In this document: positions 46,198-55,100 of the stretch, piece after piece | Layout of the letters: each line of letters begins with the position of its first letter | Position numbering within the stretch: the first letter of the stretch is position 1 | Source of the DNA: Halovenus amylolytica | GTDB taxonomy: Archaea; Halobacteriota; Halobacteria; Halobacteriales; Haloarculaceae | DNA length: 64,000 bases | Assembly (NCBI GenBank): GCA_004015825.1 | Contig: SAYS01000007.1 | Location: forward strand, 1 to 64,000 | Direction: 5' to 3' | The notes under the pieces: model-generated | Seen by the model: the letters and a program-made list of their open reading frames with translations, nothing else | Databases searched by the model: none | What the model was told of the DNA's origin: nothing | Made by a program: the position numbers and the translations under genes

Positions 46198-47118
46198 CTA
46201 CTGTTCGATCGCGACGACGTCGAGTGTCTCGTCGACTACGACGGTAATCGATTCCCCGTCCGCGGTGTAGGAGACAGCCGCTTCGAGGGGGTCGGTGGCC
46301 CGGATCGTCTGGCGATCCGGCGGAAAGCCGATAACGTTCCAGATCGATTCCTCCTGAACGTCGACGCCGCGGTCGTAGTAGAAACTCACGACGGCAGGAT
46401 GATCGAAACAGACGAGTCCGAGCCCACCCGTCGGTGTCGCGCCACACTGCGTGCAATCGTATTCGACGTGTGGAATATCGTCGGGCTGCGCTGCGAGGTC
46501 GTTGCCAGTGTCTTCGAGATGGCCATCGAATGCCTCGGAGATCGGACGGACGGTCGGTTCGATCGGGCCATCACAGAACGGACAGAAGCCGCTGGTAATC
46601 TTCCGGAAAGTCGTCCGCAGATACCGGCCCGCGATGTCCGGAATCGCCTCGCGGTCACAGTCGGCGAAGACACTGGGCGGGACGCCGAACGCCGCCACGG
46701 CCGCACAGGAGTCACAGTCGACGGTAACAGTCTCGTCCGCGTAGGAGAGCGTTCGCGACCCACCGCAGACCGGACACGGCGTTGTGAGTTCGATCGGTTC
46801 GATCGTCGCAGTGACCGTGTACGCCCCGGCCTCGATCGCACCGTGTATCTGCTTTCCAGCCTGTGTGAGTTCGTAGCCAGCGTCGGTTCTTGTGACGAAC
46901 TGGCCGACGAGTTTGTCGAGATGATAGTTGAACTTGCCCGAATCCCGCGTCCCGACAGCCTCTCTGAGTTCCGAAAACGTCGCCGTCCCGCCTATCTCCC
47001 GCAGCGCCTGGAGGATCTCGATACGGCTGCTGTCCGAAAGCGCAGTGAATACCGTTTCCGGATCTGTCTGATCGACGAGTTCCGGTTCGTCCATATCCCG
47101 GTATCCAGCCGCCGACAT
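46198..47118 (-). CDS. ArsR-type winged-helix regulator with C-terminal zinc-ribbon domain
   Basis: A 306-residue protein. Residues 20-95 form a winged helix (LSDSSRIEILQALREIGG, then a recognition helix around SGKFNYHLDKLV). The C-terminal part has several Cys pairs (CPVCGG, CDSC, CPFCDG, CTQCG) that may hold two zinc ions. Such haloarchaeal regulators are common; the ligand and targets are unknown. It faces the Cas4-helicase side and converges on the restriction gene terminators. Confidence 0.82.
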   Translation of the reverse strand: MSAAGYRDMDEPELVDQTDPETVFTALSDSSRIEILQALREIGGTATFSELREAVGTRDSGKFNYHLDKLVGQFVTRTDAGYELTQAGKQIHGAIEAGAYTVTATIEPIELTTPCPVCGGSRTLSYADETVTVDCDSCAAVAAFGVPPSVFADCDREAIPDIAGRYLRTTFRKITSGFCPFCDGPIEPTVRPISEAFDGHLEDTGNDLAAQPDDIPHVEYDCTQCGATPTGGLGLVCFDHPAVVSFYYDRGVDVQEESIWNVIGFPPDRQTIRATDPLEAAVSYTADGESITVVVDETLDVVAIEQ

Positions 47119-47209
47119 ATAGAGATACTGCTCACTGCTGGCCGAAAGTAGAGCCGGAGTTAGGTAGGAGTCGCTGCGCAGTCAGTACCGACAGCTCGGA
47201 AAAACCAGC

Positions 47210-47383
47210 TTACTTCGACTGGATCTCCTGAAACTTGTCGAGGAGGTCCTCCGTCGAATCGCCACCTTCGTACTCTACTTCCCCCCGATACTCGTGGCGC
47301 TCGTCGTCGAAGCTGGCGTCGACCTCGCTGTTTTTCCGTTCACGACGCTCGTGCTCCTCGTCGTCGTATGCTCCCATAGACAT
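47210..47383 (-). CDS. Small charged haloarchaeal protein (DUF5786-like)
   Basis: A 57-residue protein, almost all charged residues (MSMGAYDDEEHERRERK). The start at 47383 is chosen as the family begins MSMGAYDDEEHERR. Function unknown, and it is divergent from the Cas4-helicase gene. Confidence 0.65.
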   Translation of the reverse strand: MSMGAYDDEEHERRERKNSEVDASFDDERHEYRGEVEYEGGDSTEDLLDKFQEIQSK

Positions 47384-47504
47384 TGTGAGACACACTCATG
47401 CTTGGGTAGTGTCGATTATCAATGTAACGGTTAGTCAGCTGAAAGAACAGCCGGTGACAGATCGGACCGACAGCGTTTTTCACTGGCAGTCCGTGTGCTC
47501 GGGC

Positions 47505-50171
47505 GTGAACATTCGCGGCGTCGTCACCGAGGTTGGCGAGCAACGAACTGTCAACACACAGTACGGCGAGTCCGACCTCTGTGAGGTGACGGTCAGACCG
47601 GAGCGGGGAGCCGCCGAGCCGACGACAGTCACGCTGTGGGGCAAGTGGACCGAGACCGGCGAGTATCTCGAGCCTGGGATGGAACTCGCCGTCTACGAGG
47701 CCGACGAGAAAGAGTACCAGGGCGAGACGCGTTACTCGACGAGTTCGGAGACGATGGTCGTCGTCGAACCCGAATTTTTAGTCGACGTGACCGACATCCG
47801 TGCGTGGATCCAGTGCCCGCGGATGTACTACCTGAACAAACTCGGCGGGACCGAACTCGCCGAACCGGTCGTCAAGGGGACGATCGTCCACGAGGTCTTC
47901 GGCGATCTGCTGCGCGGGACGGACGTCGAGCAGGCAGTCAGCGAACGCGTCTCCGAGGCCGGACTGGACCTCGGCTTGCTCGGGATCGATCCCGAAGCGA
48001 TGACGGAGACAGTCCGCCAGCACGCCGAGGCGATCGAGGGCTGGCTCCAGCAGGGGACGCTAACCGAACGCGACGAGTGGCGGTCAGAGCAGTTGCTTGT
48101 CAGCGAACGGTTCGGACTCAAGGGACGTGCTGACGCGGTCCGCCGCGGGATGCCAGTCGAACTCAAGACGGGCAAGAACACGAAACGGGACCCCCGTTTT
48201 CAGGACAAGGTGCAGGCTGCCTGCTACGCGCTCGTCCTCGGCGAGAACAGTGGCGACGGCCATCCAGATACCGGCACGCTCCTGTATACGAAAAATGCGG
48301 CCGTCGAGCGGACCGAGGAGTCGGGCGATCTCTCGCCGGCGAAGGATTTCTCGATCAGTGGTGGCTTTCTCGCCTTCGTCGTCCGGGCGCGCAACGAACT
48401 CGCTGCGATGGAACACGGGATGGGTATCCCGACGGGATACGAGGCCGACGCGAAATGCGAGTACTGCTTCGAGCAGGACACCTGCATGGCGATCTCGGGC
48501 CGGCTCGCCCAGGAGTCGAAGGCCGGCCAGGTCGGCACCGCGATCCCCGAGGAAGAACGGGAGTACTTCGAACGCTTCTACGAGGCCATCGAGACGGAGC
48601 GCCGGGCGATCCACCGCGAGTACGCCAAACTGTGGGAACAGACCGCCGACGAGCGGGCGGACGACGACCGCGCGCTGGTCAATCTCGAACCCACCGGGCA
48701 GACTGAACTCGACGACGGCCGGTGGGAGCTTCGAGCGCGTTCGACCGGGGCAGTCTCGAAGATCCGCGTCGGGAATCTCGTGCTGGCAAGCGACGGCGAC
48801 CCTGTCGGCGGCAACGCCGAACTCGCCCGTGTCGAACGCCTCGGCACCGGCGGCGAGGAGATCGTCGTCACGGCCGACGAGCCGGTCGAACTCCGGCGAC
48901 TCGACGTCTACCCCTCCGAACTGTCGACGGACCGACTGCTGACCGCGCTGCACGACGCCTTGCTCACCCAGCCCGCCGAGTGGAAAGACCCGCTCTTCGG
49001 CCGTCGAGAGCCCGAGTTCGGGGCAATCGACGAGGAGATTATCGACAACAACCCGGCCCAGGACGAGGCAGTCCGGCGGGCGCTGGCTGCGGAGGATTTC
49101 GCGCTGATCCACGGCCCGCCCGGGACGGGCAAGACCTACACGCTCGCGACACTGATCGAGGAACTCCGCTCCCGTGGCGAGCGCGTCCTCGTCTCGGCGT
49201 TTACAAACCGGGCTGTCGACAACGCCATGGAAGCGCTCGAAGACCAGGGCATCACGGAGATGGTCCGGGTGGGGACCGAGAGTGGCGTCCGGGAGGATAT
49301 GCAGTCCTACCGGCTCGATACGTCGGGACCGCCAGCGGAGTGTGCGAGCAACCTCCAGGATGCCGGGATCGTCGCGGCAACGACAGCGACCTGTGGCTCA
49401 CGGGCGCTTCGGACGCAGGAGTTCGACGTCGCGGTCGTCGACGAGGCCGGGCAGTTGACCGAACCCGGCACACTCGCGGCGGTCGGCCTCGCGGATCGGT
49501 TCGTTCTGGTCGGGGATCACCACCAGCTCCCGCCGGTGGTCCAGTCCGAGGCGGATCTCGACACCTCGCTGTTCGAGCGACTCACCGAGCTAGCGCCCGA
49601 GGCGGGGACGATGTTAGACCAGCAGTACCGAATGGCCCAGCGCATCCAGGCATTTCCGTCGAGGGAATTTTACGACAGCAAGCTCCGGCCGGCGACCGGC
49701 GCGGTGGCTGGCCAGCGGATCGACGACATCGCCGGCGTGTCGCTCGACTCGCTACCCGACCATCTGCAGGATACCGTCGCCTTCGTCGACCCAGATGGCC
49801 ACCAGCAGGGAAACACGAATTCGACGGAGGCCGACGCTGTCGTCGAGGCGGTCGGAGCATACAGACAGGCCGGTATCCCGGCGGAGTCGATCGGTGTCAT
49901 CGCGCCCTACCGCGCGCAGGTCGCAGAGATCAGCAGCCGACTGCCCGGGAACGTCGCGGTCGATACCGTCGACCGGTTCCAGGGATCGAGCAAGGAGGTG
50001 ATCATCGTCTCCTTCGTGGCGACCGGCTCGCTCGACGGCCCGATTTTCGAGGATTACCGGCGGATGAACGTCGCGCTCACCCGTGCGAAGAAGGCCCTCG
50101 TGTTGATCGGTGACGAGGCGGCGTTGGCGACAGATGATACCTACGGACGGATGGTCGACTGGGCGAGATAA
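47505..50171 (+). CDS. dna2: Cas4-like nuclease fused to SF1 helicase (Dna2-like)
   Basis: An 888-residue protein. The N-terminal OB-like part (1-90) is followed by a Cas4/Dna2 nuclease: Cys104, His129, Asp210, Glu219-x-Lys221, and Cys318/321/327, so four cysteines for a 4Fe-4S cluster. The C-terminal half is an SF1B helicase: Walker A HGPPGTGKT (537-544), VVDEAGQ (646), GDHHQLPPV, DQQYRM, VDRFQG and NVALTRAKK. It should process flaps and DNA ends. The GTG at 47505 (VNIRGVVTEVGEQ) is the likely start, since the upstream in-frame sequence looks like shadow. Confidence 0.9.
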   Translation: MNIRGVVTEVGEQRTVNTQYGESDLCEVTVRPERGAAEPTTVTLWGKWTETGEYLEPGMELAVYEADEKEYQGETRYSTSSETMVVVEPEFLVDVTDIRAWIQCPRMYYLNKLGGTELAEPVVKGTIVHEVFGDLLRGTDVEQAVSERVSEAGLDLGLLGIDPEAMTETVRQHAEAIEGWLQQGTLTERDEWRSEQLLVSERFGLKGRADAVRRGMPVELKTGKNTKRDPRFQDKVQAACYALVLGENSGDGHPDTGTLLYTKNAAVERTEESGDLSPAKDFSISGGFLAFVVRARNELAAMEHGMGIPTGYEADAKCEYCFEQDTCMAISGRLAQESKAGQVGTAIPEEEREYFERFYEAIETERRAIHREYAKLWEQTADERADDDRALVNLEPTGQTELDDGRWELRARSTGAVSKIRVGNLVLASDGDPVGGNAELARVERLGTGGEEIVVTADEPVELRRLDVYPSELSTDRLLTALHDALLTQPAEWKDPLFGRREPEFGAIDEEIIDNNPAQDEAVRRALAAEDFALIHGPPGTGKTYTLATLIEELRSRGERVLVSAFTNRAVDNAMEALEDQGITEMVRVGTESGVREDMQSYRLDTSGPPAECASNLQDAGIVAATTATCGSRALRTQEFDVAVVDEAGQLTEPGTLAAVGLADRFVLVGDHHQLPPVVQSEADLDTSLFERLTELAPEAGTMLDQQYRMAQRIQAFPSREFYDSKLRPATGAVAGQRIDDIAGVSLDSLPDHLQDTVAFVDPDGHQQGNTNSTEADAVVEAVGAYRQAGIPAESIGVIAPYRAQVAEISSRLPGNVAVDTVDRFQGSSKEVIIVSFVATGSLDGPIFEDYRRMNVALTRAKKALVLIGDEAALATDDTYGRMVDWAR

Positions 50172-50195
50172 CCGACAGGATTGCTTTCAGGAAGT

Positions 50196-50408
50196 CTACT
50201 GATCTGGGCCCTCGTCGATGGCACCGCAGACGGTACATTTCGCCGCCCCGACGTCGGGATCGTACTGCATCGATCCCTCGCCACATTCGTCGCAGGGCAG
50301 GTAGTTGACCGACTCACCGTACTGCGGGACCTCGGTCGGGTTCATCTCGGCGTTGCTCTTGCCGGTCCGGAACCGCCCGCGGATGTAGTTGAGGAGTTTC
50401 GAGAGCAT
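50196..50408 (-). CDS. Small zinc-ribbon protein
   Basis: A 70-residue protein with CDEC and CTVC pairs forming one zinc site, after a basic N-terminus (LLNYIRGRFRTGK). Convergent with the Cas4-helicase gene. Of the frequent haloarchaeal small zinc-ribbon type; specific role unknown. Confidence 0.7.
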   Translation of the reverse strand: MLSKLLNYIRGRFRTGKSNAEMNPTEVPQYGESVNYLPCDECGEGSMQYDPDVGAAKCTVCGAIDEGPDQ

Positions 50409-50662
50409 CAGGAGTTGGTTCGAGTACGGACGGGAGAGACGAAAATCTGTCTGCTGGATTGGGAGTGTTTAGCTGATTGCAGACGGTAAGCCCCCTTCCT
50501 CAAGGAGTAACGCAGCGAAGCGAGTAACGCAGTAGGAAGGGGATACACCGTCGTCTTCGTCTGCTTGCACGCTCTTGTTGCTGGCTCACAGGCCCATGGA
50601 CTACTTTCACTCCGGGCGGCCAACGTTGATATGCCAGTCACCCCTCCCATGACCCACGGGGC

Positions 50663-51922
50663 ATGAACTACAACTACAGGTATCGCCTCACGCCGACTGA
50701 AGATCAGCGTGAGACGCTGGACTATCACCGCGATACCTGTCGCCAACTCTACAACCACGCCCTCTACCGATTCAACCAGATTCCTGAATCCGAAGGCACG
50801 GTCAAACAGCGTGTCCGCACGATTCGTGACGAACTTCCCGACCTCAAAGACTGGTGGGACGCACTCACTGATATCTACTCGAAGGTGCTTCAGCCCACCG
50901 TTATGCGGATTGCGAAAAACATCAACGCACTCGGGAAGCTCAAAGAACAGGGCTACAAGATCGGTGAACTCCGGTGGAAGTCACCTCGGGAGTTTCGCAG
51001 TTTCACCTACAATCAGTCTGGCTTCGAACTCGACAAGAAGAGTGGCCAGACCGTGTTGTCGCTGTCGAAACTCGCGGATATTCCTCTCGAATTTCATCGA
51101 CCGCTGCCCGAGGATGCCACAGTCAAAGAAGTCACACTCAAAAAGGAGAAAACCGGCGAGTGGTTCGCCATCTTCGGTATCGAGATGGACACAGCACCAC
51201 CAGCCAAGCCACCGCTGGCGGAGATTGACACTGACGAGATAGTCGGGATTGACGTGGGCATTCTGAAGTATGCCCACGATACAGAGGGCACAGCGGTCGA
51301 ATCACTCGACCTCTCAGAGGAACGCGACAGGCTTGAACGAGAGCAACGGAAGCTCTCGCGCAAAGAGCATGAATCGAACAACTGGGAGAAACAACGTCGG
51401 CGTGTCGCTGCGTGTCACCGACAAATCAAGCGCAAGCGGCGTGACTTCCTGCACAAACTCTCGGCCTACTACGCTCGGGAGTACGAACTGGTGGCTGTCG
51501 AAGACCTCACGGTGAAAGACATGCTTGAATCGCCGAGAAACAGCCGCAACACAGCGTCTGCGGCGTGGAACACCTTCACCGATATACTCGAATACAAGTG
51601 CAAACGCGAAGGGACGCACTTCGTGGAGGTTGACCCTGAGGGCACCACCAAAGAGTGTGCCAACTGTGGCGTCGAAACCGAGAAACCGCTGTGGGTGCGT
51701 GAACATTCCTGTCCTGCCTGTGGCTTCGAGGCGGACAGGGACGCCAACGCAGCGTGGAACATTCTTTCTCGCGGACTCACCAAACTAGGAGTGGGTCACT
51801 CCGAATCAACGCCTGTGGAGACTGCGCTCCCTACGGGAACTGCGGTTGTTCCTGCAAAGCGCGTCTTGGAAGCAGGAAGCCCCACCCTCAGCGAGCGCGT
51901 CAGCGCGAGCAGGGTGGGGTAG
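50663..51922 (+). CDS. tnpB: RNA-guided endonuclease TnpB
   Basis: A 419-residue TnpB. The split RuvC nuclease is intact: Asp in GIDVGILKYA (about 195), Glu in VEDLTVKDM (about 280) and Asp in DRDANAAWNI (about 360). The zinc ribbon CANCGV ... CPACGF sits between the last two. TnpB cuts DNA guided by an omega-RNA that reads from the 3' part of the gene into the flanking sequence. The C-terminal 60 residues are low in complexity because the DNA also encodes that RNA. It follows a palindromic left end and stands next to an R-family repeat. Confidence 0.93.
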   Translation: MNYNYRYRLTPTEDQRETLDYHRDTCRQLYNHALYRFNQIPESEGTVKQRVRTIRDELPDLKDWWDALTDIYSKVLQPTVMRIAKNINALGKLKEQGYKIGELRWKSPREFRSFTYNQSGFELDKKSGQTVLSLSKLADIPLEFHRPLPEDATVKEVTLKKEKTGEWFAIFGIEMDTAPPAKPPLAEIDTDEIVGIDVGILKYAHDTEGTAVESLDLSEERDRLEREQRKLSRKEHESNNWEKQRRRVAACHRQIKRKRRDFLHKLSAYYAREYELVAVEDLTVKDMLESPRNSRNTASAAWNTFTDILEYKCKREGTHFVEVDPEGTTKECANCGVETEKPLWVREHSCPACGFEADRDANAAWNILSRGLTKLGVGHSESTPVETALPTGTAVVPAKRVLEAGSPTLSERVSASRVG

Positions 51923-51927
51923 TTCAC
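51780..51927 (+). ncRNA. Predicted omega-RNA scaffold of TnpB
   Basis: Overlaps the tnpB 3' end and finishes with the CCCCACCCT/AGGGTGGGG hairpin. In this family the scaffold runs to the element end and the guide is the adjacent host sequence, here TTCGAGATACTGAGTAGG (51928-51945). Both edges are inferred by analogy to known TnpB systems. Confidence 0.4.
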
Positions 51928-51955
51928 TTCGAGATACTGAGTAGGAGCTTTTCAA

Positions 51956-52061
51956 AACAGCAAGAAAGCCCCGGCCAGCTAAGCGAGACGAGGTAAGCAC
52001 CGCAACGCAGTGAAGCGCAGCGAGTCGCAGCCAGCGAACGAGCGGGGGCTTTCTTGCTGTT
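51956..52061. repeat. R-family repeat, copy 3
   Basis: A 106-bp unit with perfect 17-bp inverted ends AACAGCAAGAAAGCCCC (51956-51972) and GGGGCTTTCTTGCTGTT (52045-52061). It contains GTAAGCACCGCAACGCAGTG and GCAGCGAGTCGCAG, shared with copies 2 and 4, and is not interrupted by a T-element. It begins 28 bases after the TnpB element. Confidence 0.75.
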
Positions 52062-52105
52062 CGCAGTAATCTCAGAAACCGATATCGTACAACAGATCAC
52101 TCCAC

Positions 52106-55100
52106 CTAGTCACCCGCCGTAGACTCCCCACTCCCCTCAATTTCGTCGAGCACGCGCTGGTGGAACTCCTGGAGGACCTGTGATTCGTCCTCGGCCAAGA
52201 CGACGTCCGAGGCCATCAGCGTCGCCAGTCCGAACGATTTGGGCGAGGGCGAGTCGACGTGAACTGTCGAAACTTCGATCTCCCCGTCCCGAATCCCGGC
52301 CAGGACTGTCTCGATTCCAGTAATGTTGAGTTTGTCCTCCAGAATCTCGCGATAGGTCTCCTCGATCACGGCGAAATCGTCGAGATCCTCCGCAAATCCG
52401 AGCAACATCTCGCTGCTGACCTGCTGTTCACTCGCGGATTTCTCGTAGCCCTTGTACCGCTTGAGGATCATCAGCGACCGGGTGGCGTTGATCCGGAAAT
52501 AGCGCTGGAGGAGATCGGTCCCGTCGAGACTCGCGCGGAGGTCATCGCGTGCGTCTTCGGGATCGATATCTTCGAGGATCCCCGTCAAATCGACCTTCCG
52601 ATTGAGGGGCAAAGAGAGCGTGAAGCCGTGATCCGCGACGGCGAGTTTCACGTTGGCGTTTGCTTCCTGGGCACAGCGGTAGGCGAGCAGTCGGGAGAAA
52701 CCGTCGTTGAACCGCCGACCGTAGTTCGAGTGGACGTAGTAGTGGCGCTCGTACTCGTCGTGGTCCAGTTCCTCCTCGATGACGAGTCGGCGGTCCGTAC
52801 TGACACTCTCCGGGCCGGTGTACCGGCATTGCTCGTCGAACATCCGCGTGATCGCTCGGACGCTGTTCTCGTCGAGGGGGAACTCCCGCAGCCAGACCCG
52901 GACAGCGGACTTGCCATCCTTGGTTAGTCTGGCGAGCAACTCCCTGTGGAAATCCAGAATCTCCCGGGCGAGATCGTACGAGAGGGGCAGTCGCTCGGAG
53001 AACCACGAGGGGACCGTCGGGCGGGCGCTCGTCCGGTCGACGTACACCTTCGATCCACGACGGTACTGGTACTCGAACCGGTCGCCACCGAGCACGAACA
53101 CGTCGCCCTTTTCGAGCGTGTCGAGGTACCCCTCGTCGAGTTGGCCCACCCAGTCGTCACTCGACCGGGTGAAGACATCGCAGCTAAAGGAGTCCGGGAT
53201 GGTTCCGATGTTCGTCATGTAGATGACGCGGGCGAGTCGGCCACGCTTGCCGATCAGTTCCGCGCCGACGTCGAAGTCCTCGTAGTGGTGCTCGCCATCC
53301 GGCGGATCGTTCCTGTCCCGCCAGATTTTCGCGTAGACGTTCTTGTCTTCCATCCCCTCGTAGTCGGCCGTGAGATAGCGCATGAGTTGTTCGAAGGCCT
53401 CGTCGCCGTAGTTGCGGTAGGGGTACGCGCTGGTCAGGATCTGGCGGATCTCCGCCTCTGGCCGGGGGCCGTTGATCGCCATCCCGTAGACGTGCTGGGT
53501 GGCGACGTCCTGCGCATTCTCGGGGATGAACACGCGGTCGACGAAACCGTCTTCGGCCTTCTTGAGCATCACCGCACACTCGACGAGTTCGTCCCGATCC
53601 AGTGCGAAGACTCTGCCAGTGACGGTCTCGCCGAGCTGGTGGCCGGCGCGGCCGACCCGCTGGAGCAGCGAGGCGACGGATTTCGGCGAGCCGACCTGGA
53701 CGACGAGATCCAGTTCGGGCATATCGATCCCCAGTTCCAGCGACGTCGAGGTCGTCACGAAATCCAGTTCGCCGGCCTTCAGTGCCTCCTCGATCTCCTG
53801 GCGCCGATCCTTCGAGAGGCTGCCGTGGTGACAGCCGGAGTTGGATTCGTCGTAGCCATCGAAACGCTCCCGGAGGTTGTGCAGGACGCGTTCGGCTCCA
53901 GAGCGAGTGTTCGTGAAGACGAGCGTGTTCGTGTGCTCTTCGATCAGGTCGTTCAGTTCCGTGTAGAAGCGGTCGTTGACGAGTCCTGAGGGTGTGTTGA
54001 TGAGATCGTCGGTGGGACAGGTCAGTTGCATGTCGAACTCCCGGACGAAGCGAGTATCGACGATCTCGTACTCCCGTGGTTCGGGCAGTTCGTCGTCATC
54101 CGAGCAGCCGTCGCAGCCGACCAGAAACTCCGCCATCGTCTCCAGGGGTTCGACGGTCGCCGAACAGCCGATCCGCGTCGGGGACTCGTTGGCGAGTGCT
54201 TCCAGTCGTTCCAGCGAGACCGAGAGATGGGTCCCGCGTTTGTTCTCGGCGAGGCTGTGGATCTCGTCGACGATAACGTACTCGACAGTTCGGAGCTTCT
54301 CCCTGAATTTCGGGGAGTTGAGCAGGATCGCGAGTGTCTCGGGTGTCGTGTTGAGGATGTGCGGCGTCTCCCCGAGCATCGCCTGTCGGTCGCTATCGCT
54401 CGTATCGCCGTGGCGGATCGCGTGTCTGATCTCCACGTCCTCGCCGCGATCGTCGAGTTTCTCGGTGATTCCGTCGAGGGGAACCTCCAGATTCCGGTGG
54501 ATATCGTTCGCCAGCGATTTGAGTGGGGAGATATACAGGCAGTAGACGCTATTTTCCAGCCCCTCGGCCCGGTCGCGCCGGAACAGTTCGTTGATGATGC
54601 TGGTGAACGAGCTGAGGGTGTTGTGCATGAACAATCCACCACGACCGCCGATGTAATTTTGTGTCTCTGGAACGCTGAGATCAATTATTTCACCGTCATA
54701 TTCCACAGAATTTATTTCCTCTACTGTGAGCCAGACAATCTCCTGTGACTGTATCCGATGTATTTTCTCTCGGATGTCTGCCGCTGGCCCGCCTGCCGGC
54801 AACTGATCTAACTCTTCGGAGAGTTTTGACAACGCCCGGTCCGTAATGTATCCGGACCGGCGAACAACCTCATATATATTCCCCACCCGGTCATTGAACT
54901 CCGCGTCACTGTCATAGTATTCGGATAGCGCACGAATATCCTTGTAGTCGAATGCGTACTTGCCCACGTAATTCCCACCGCCGCCCCCATTTTCTACGTA
55001 CGATTCCATCACACTGAGATTCGGATGGCGAACGCTGAACACTGAAATCAGAGTCTCGAGGTTCTTTTTTTGCCGAACGGTAATTTCGTAATACTGTCGC

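Larger units (their letters stand above)
50490..51927 (+). mobile_element. IS200/IS605-type element with TnpB only (IS1341 group)
   Basis: The left side has an imperfect palindrome, CCCCTTCCT (50492-50500) and AGGAAGGGG (50534-50542). The right side ends in a hairpin CCCCACCCT (51880-51888) and AGGGTGGGG (51911-51919), then TAGTTCAC. No TnpA transposase gene is present, so it would need one in trans. Ends are estimated; the right edge is placed after TAGTTCAC by analogy to related elements. Confidence 0.7.
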
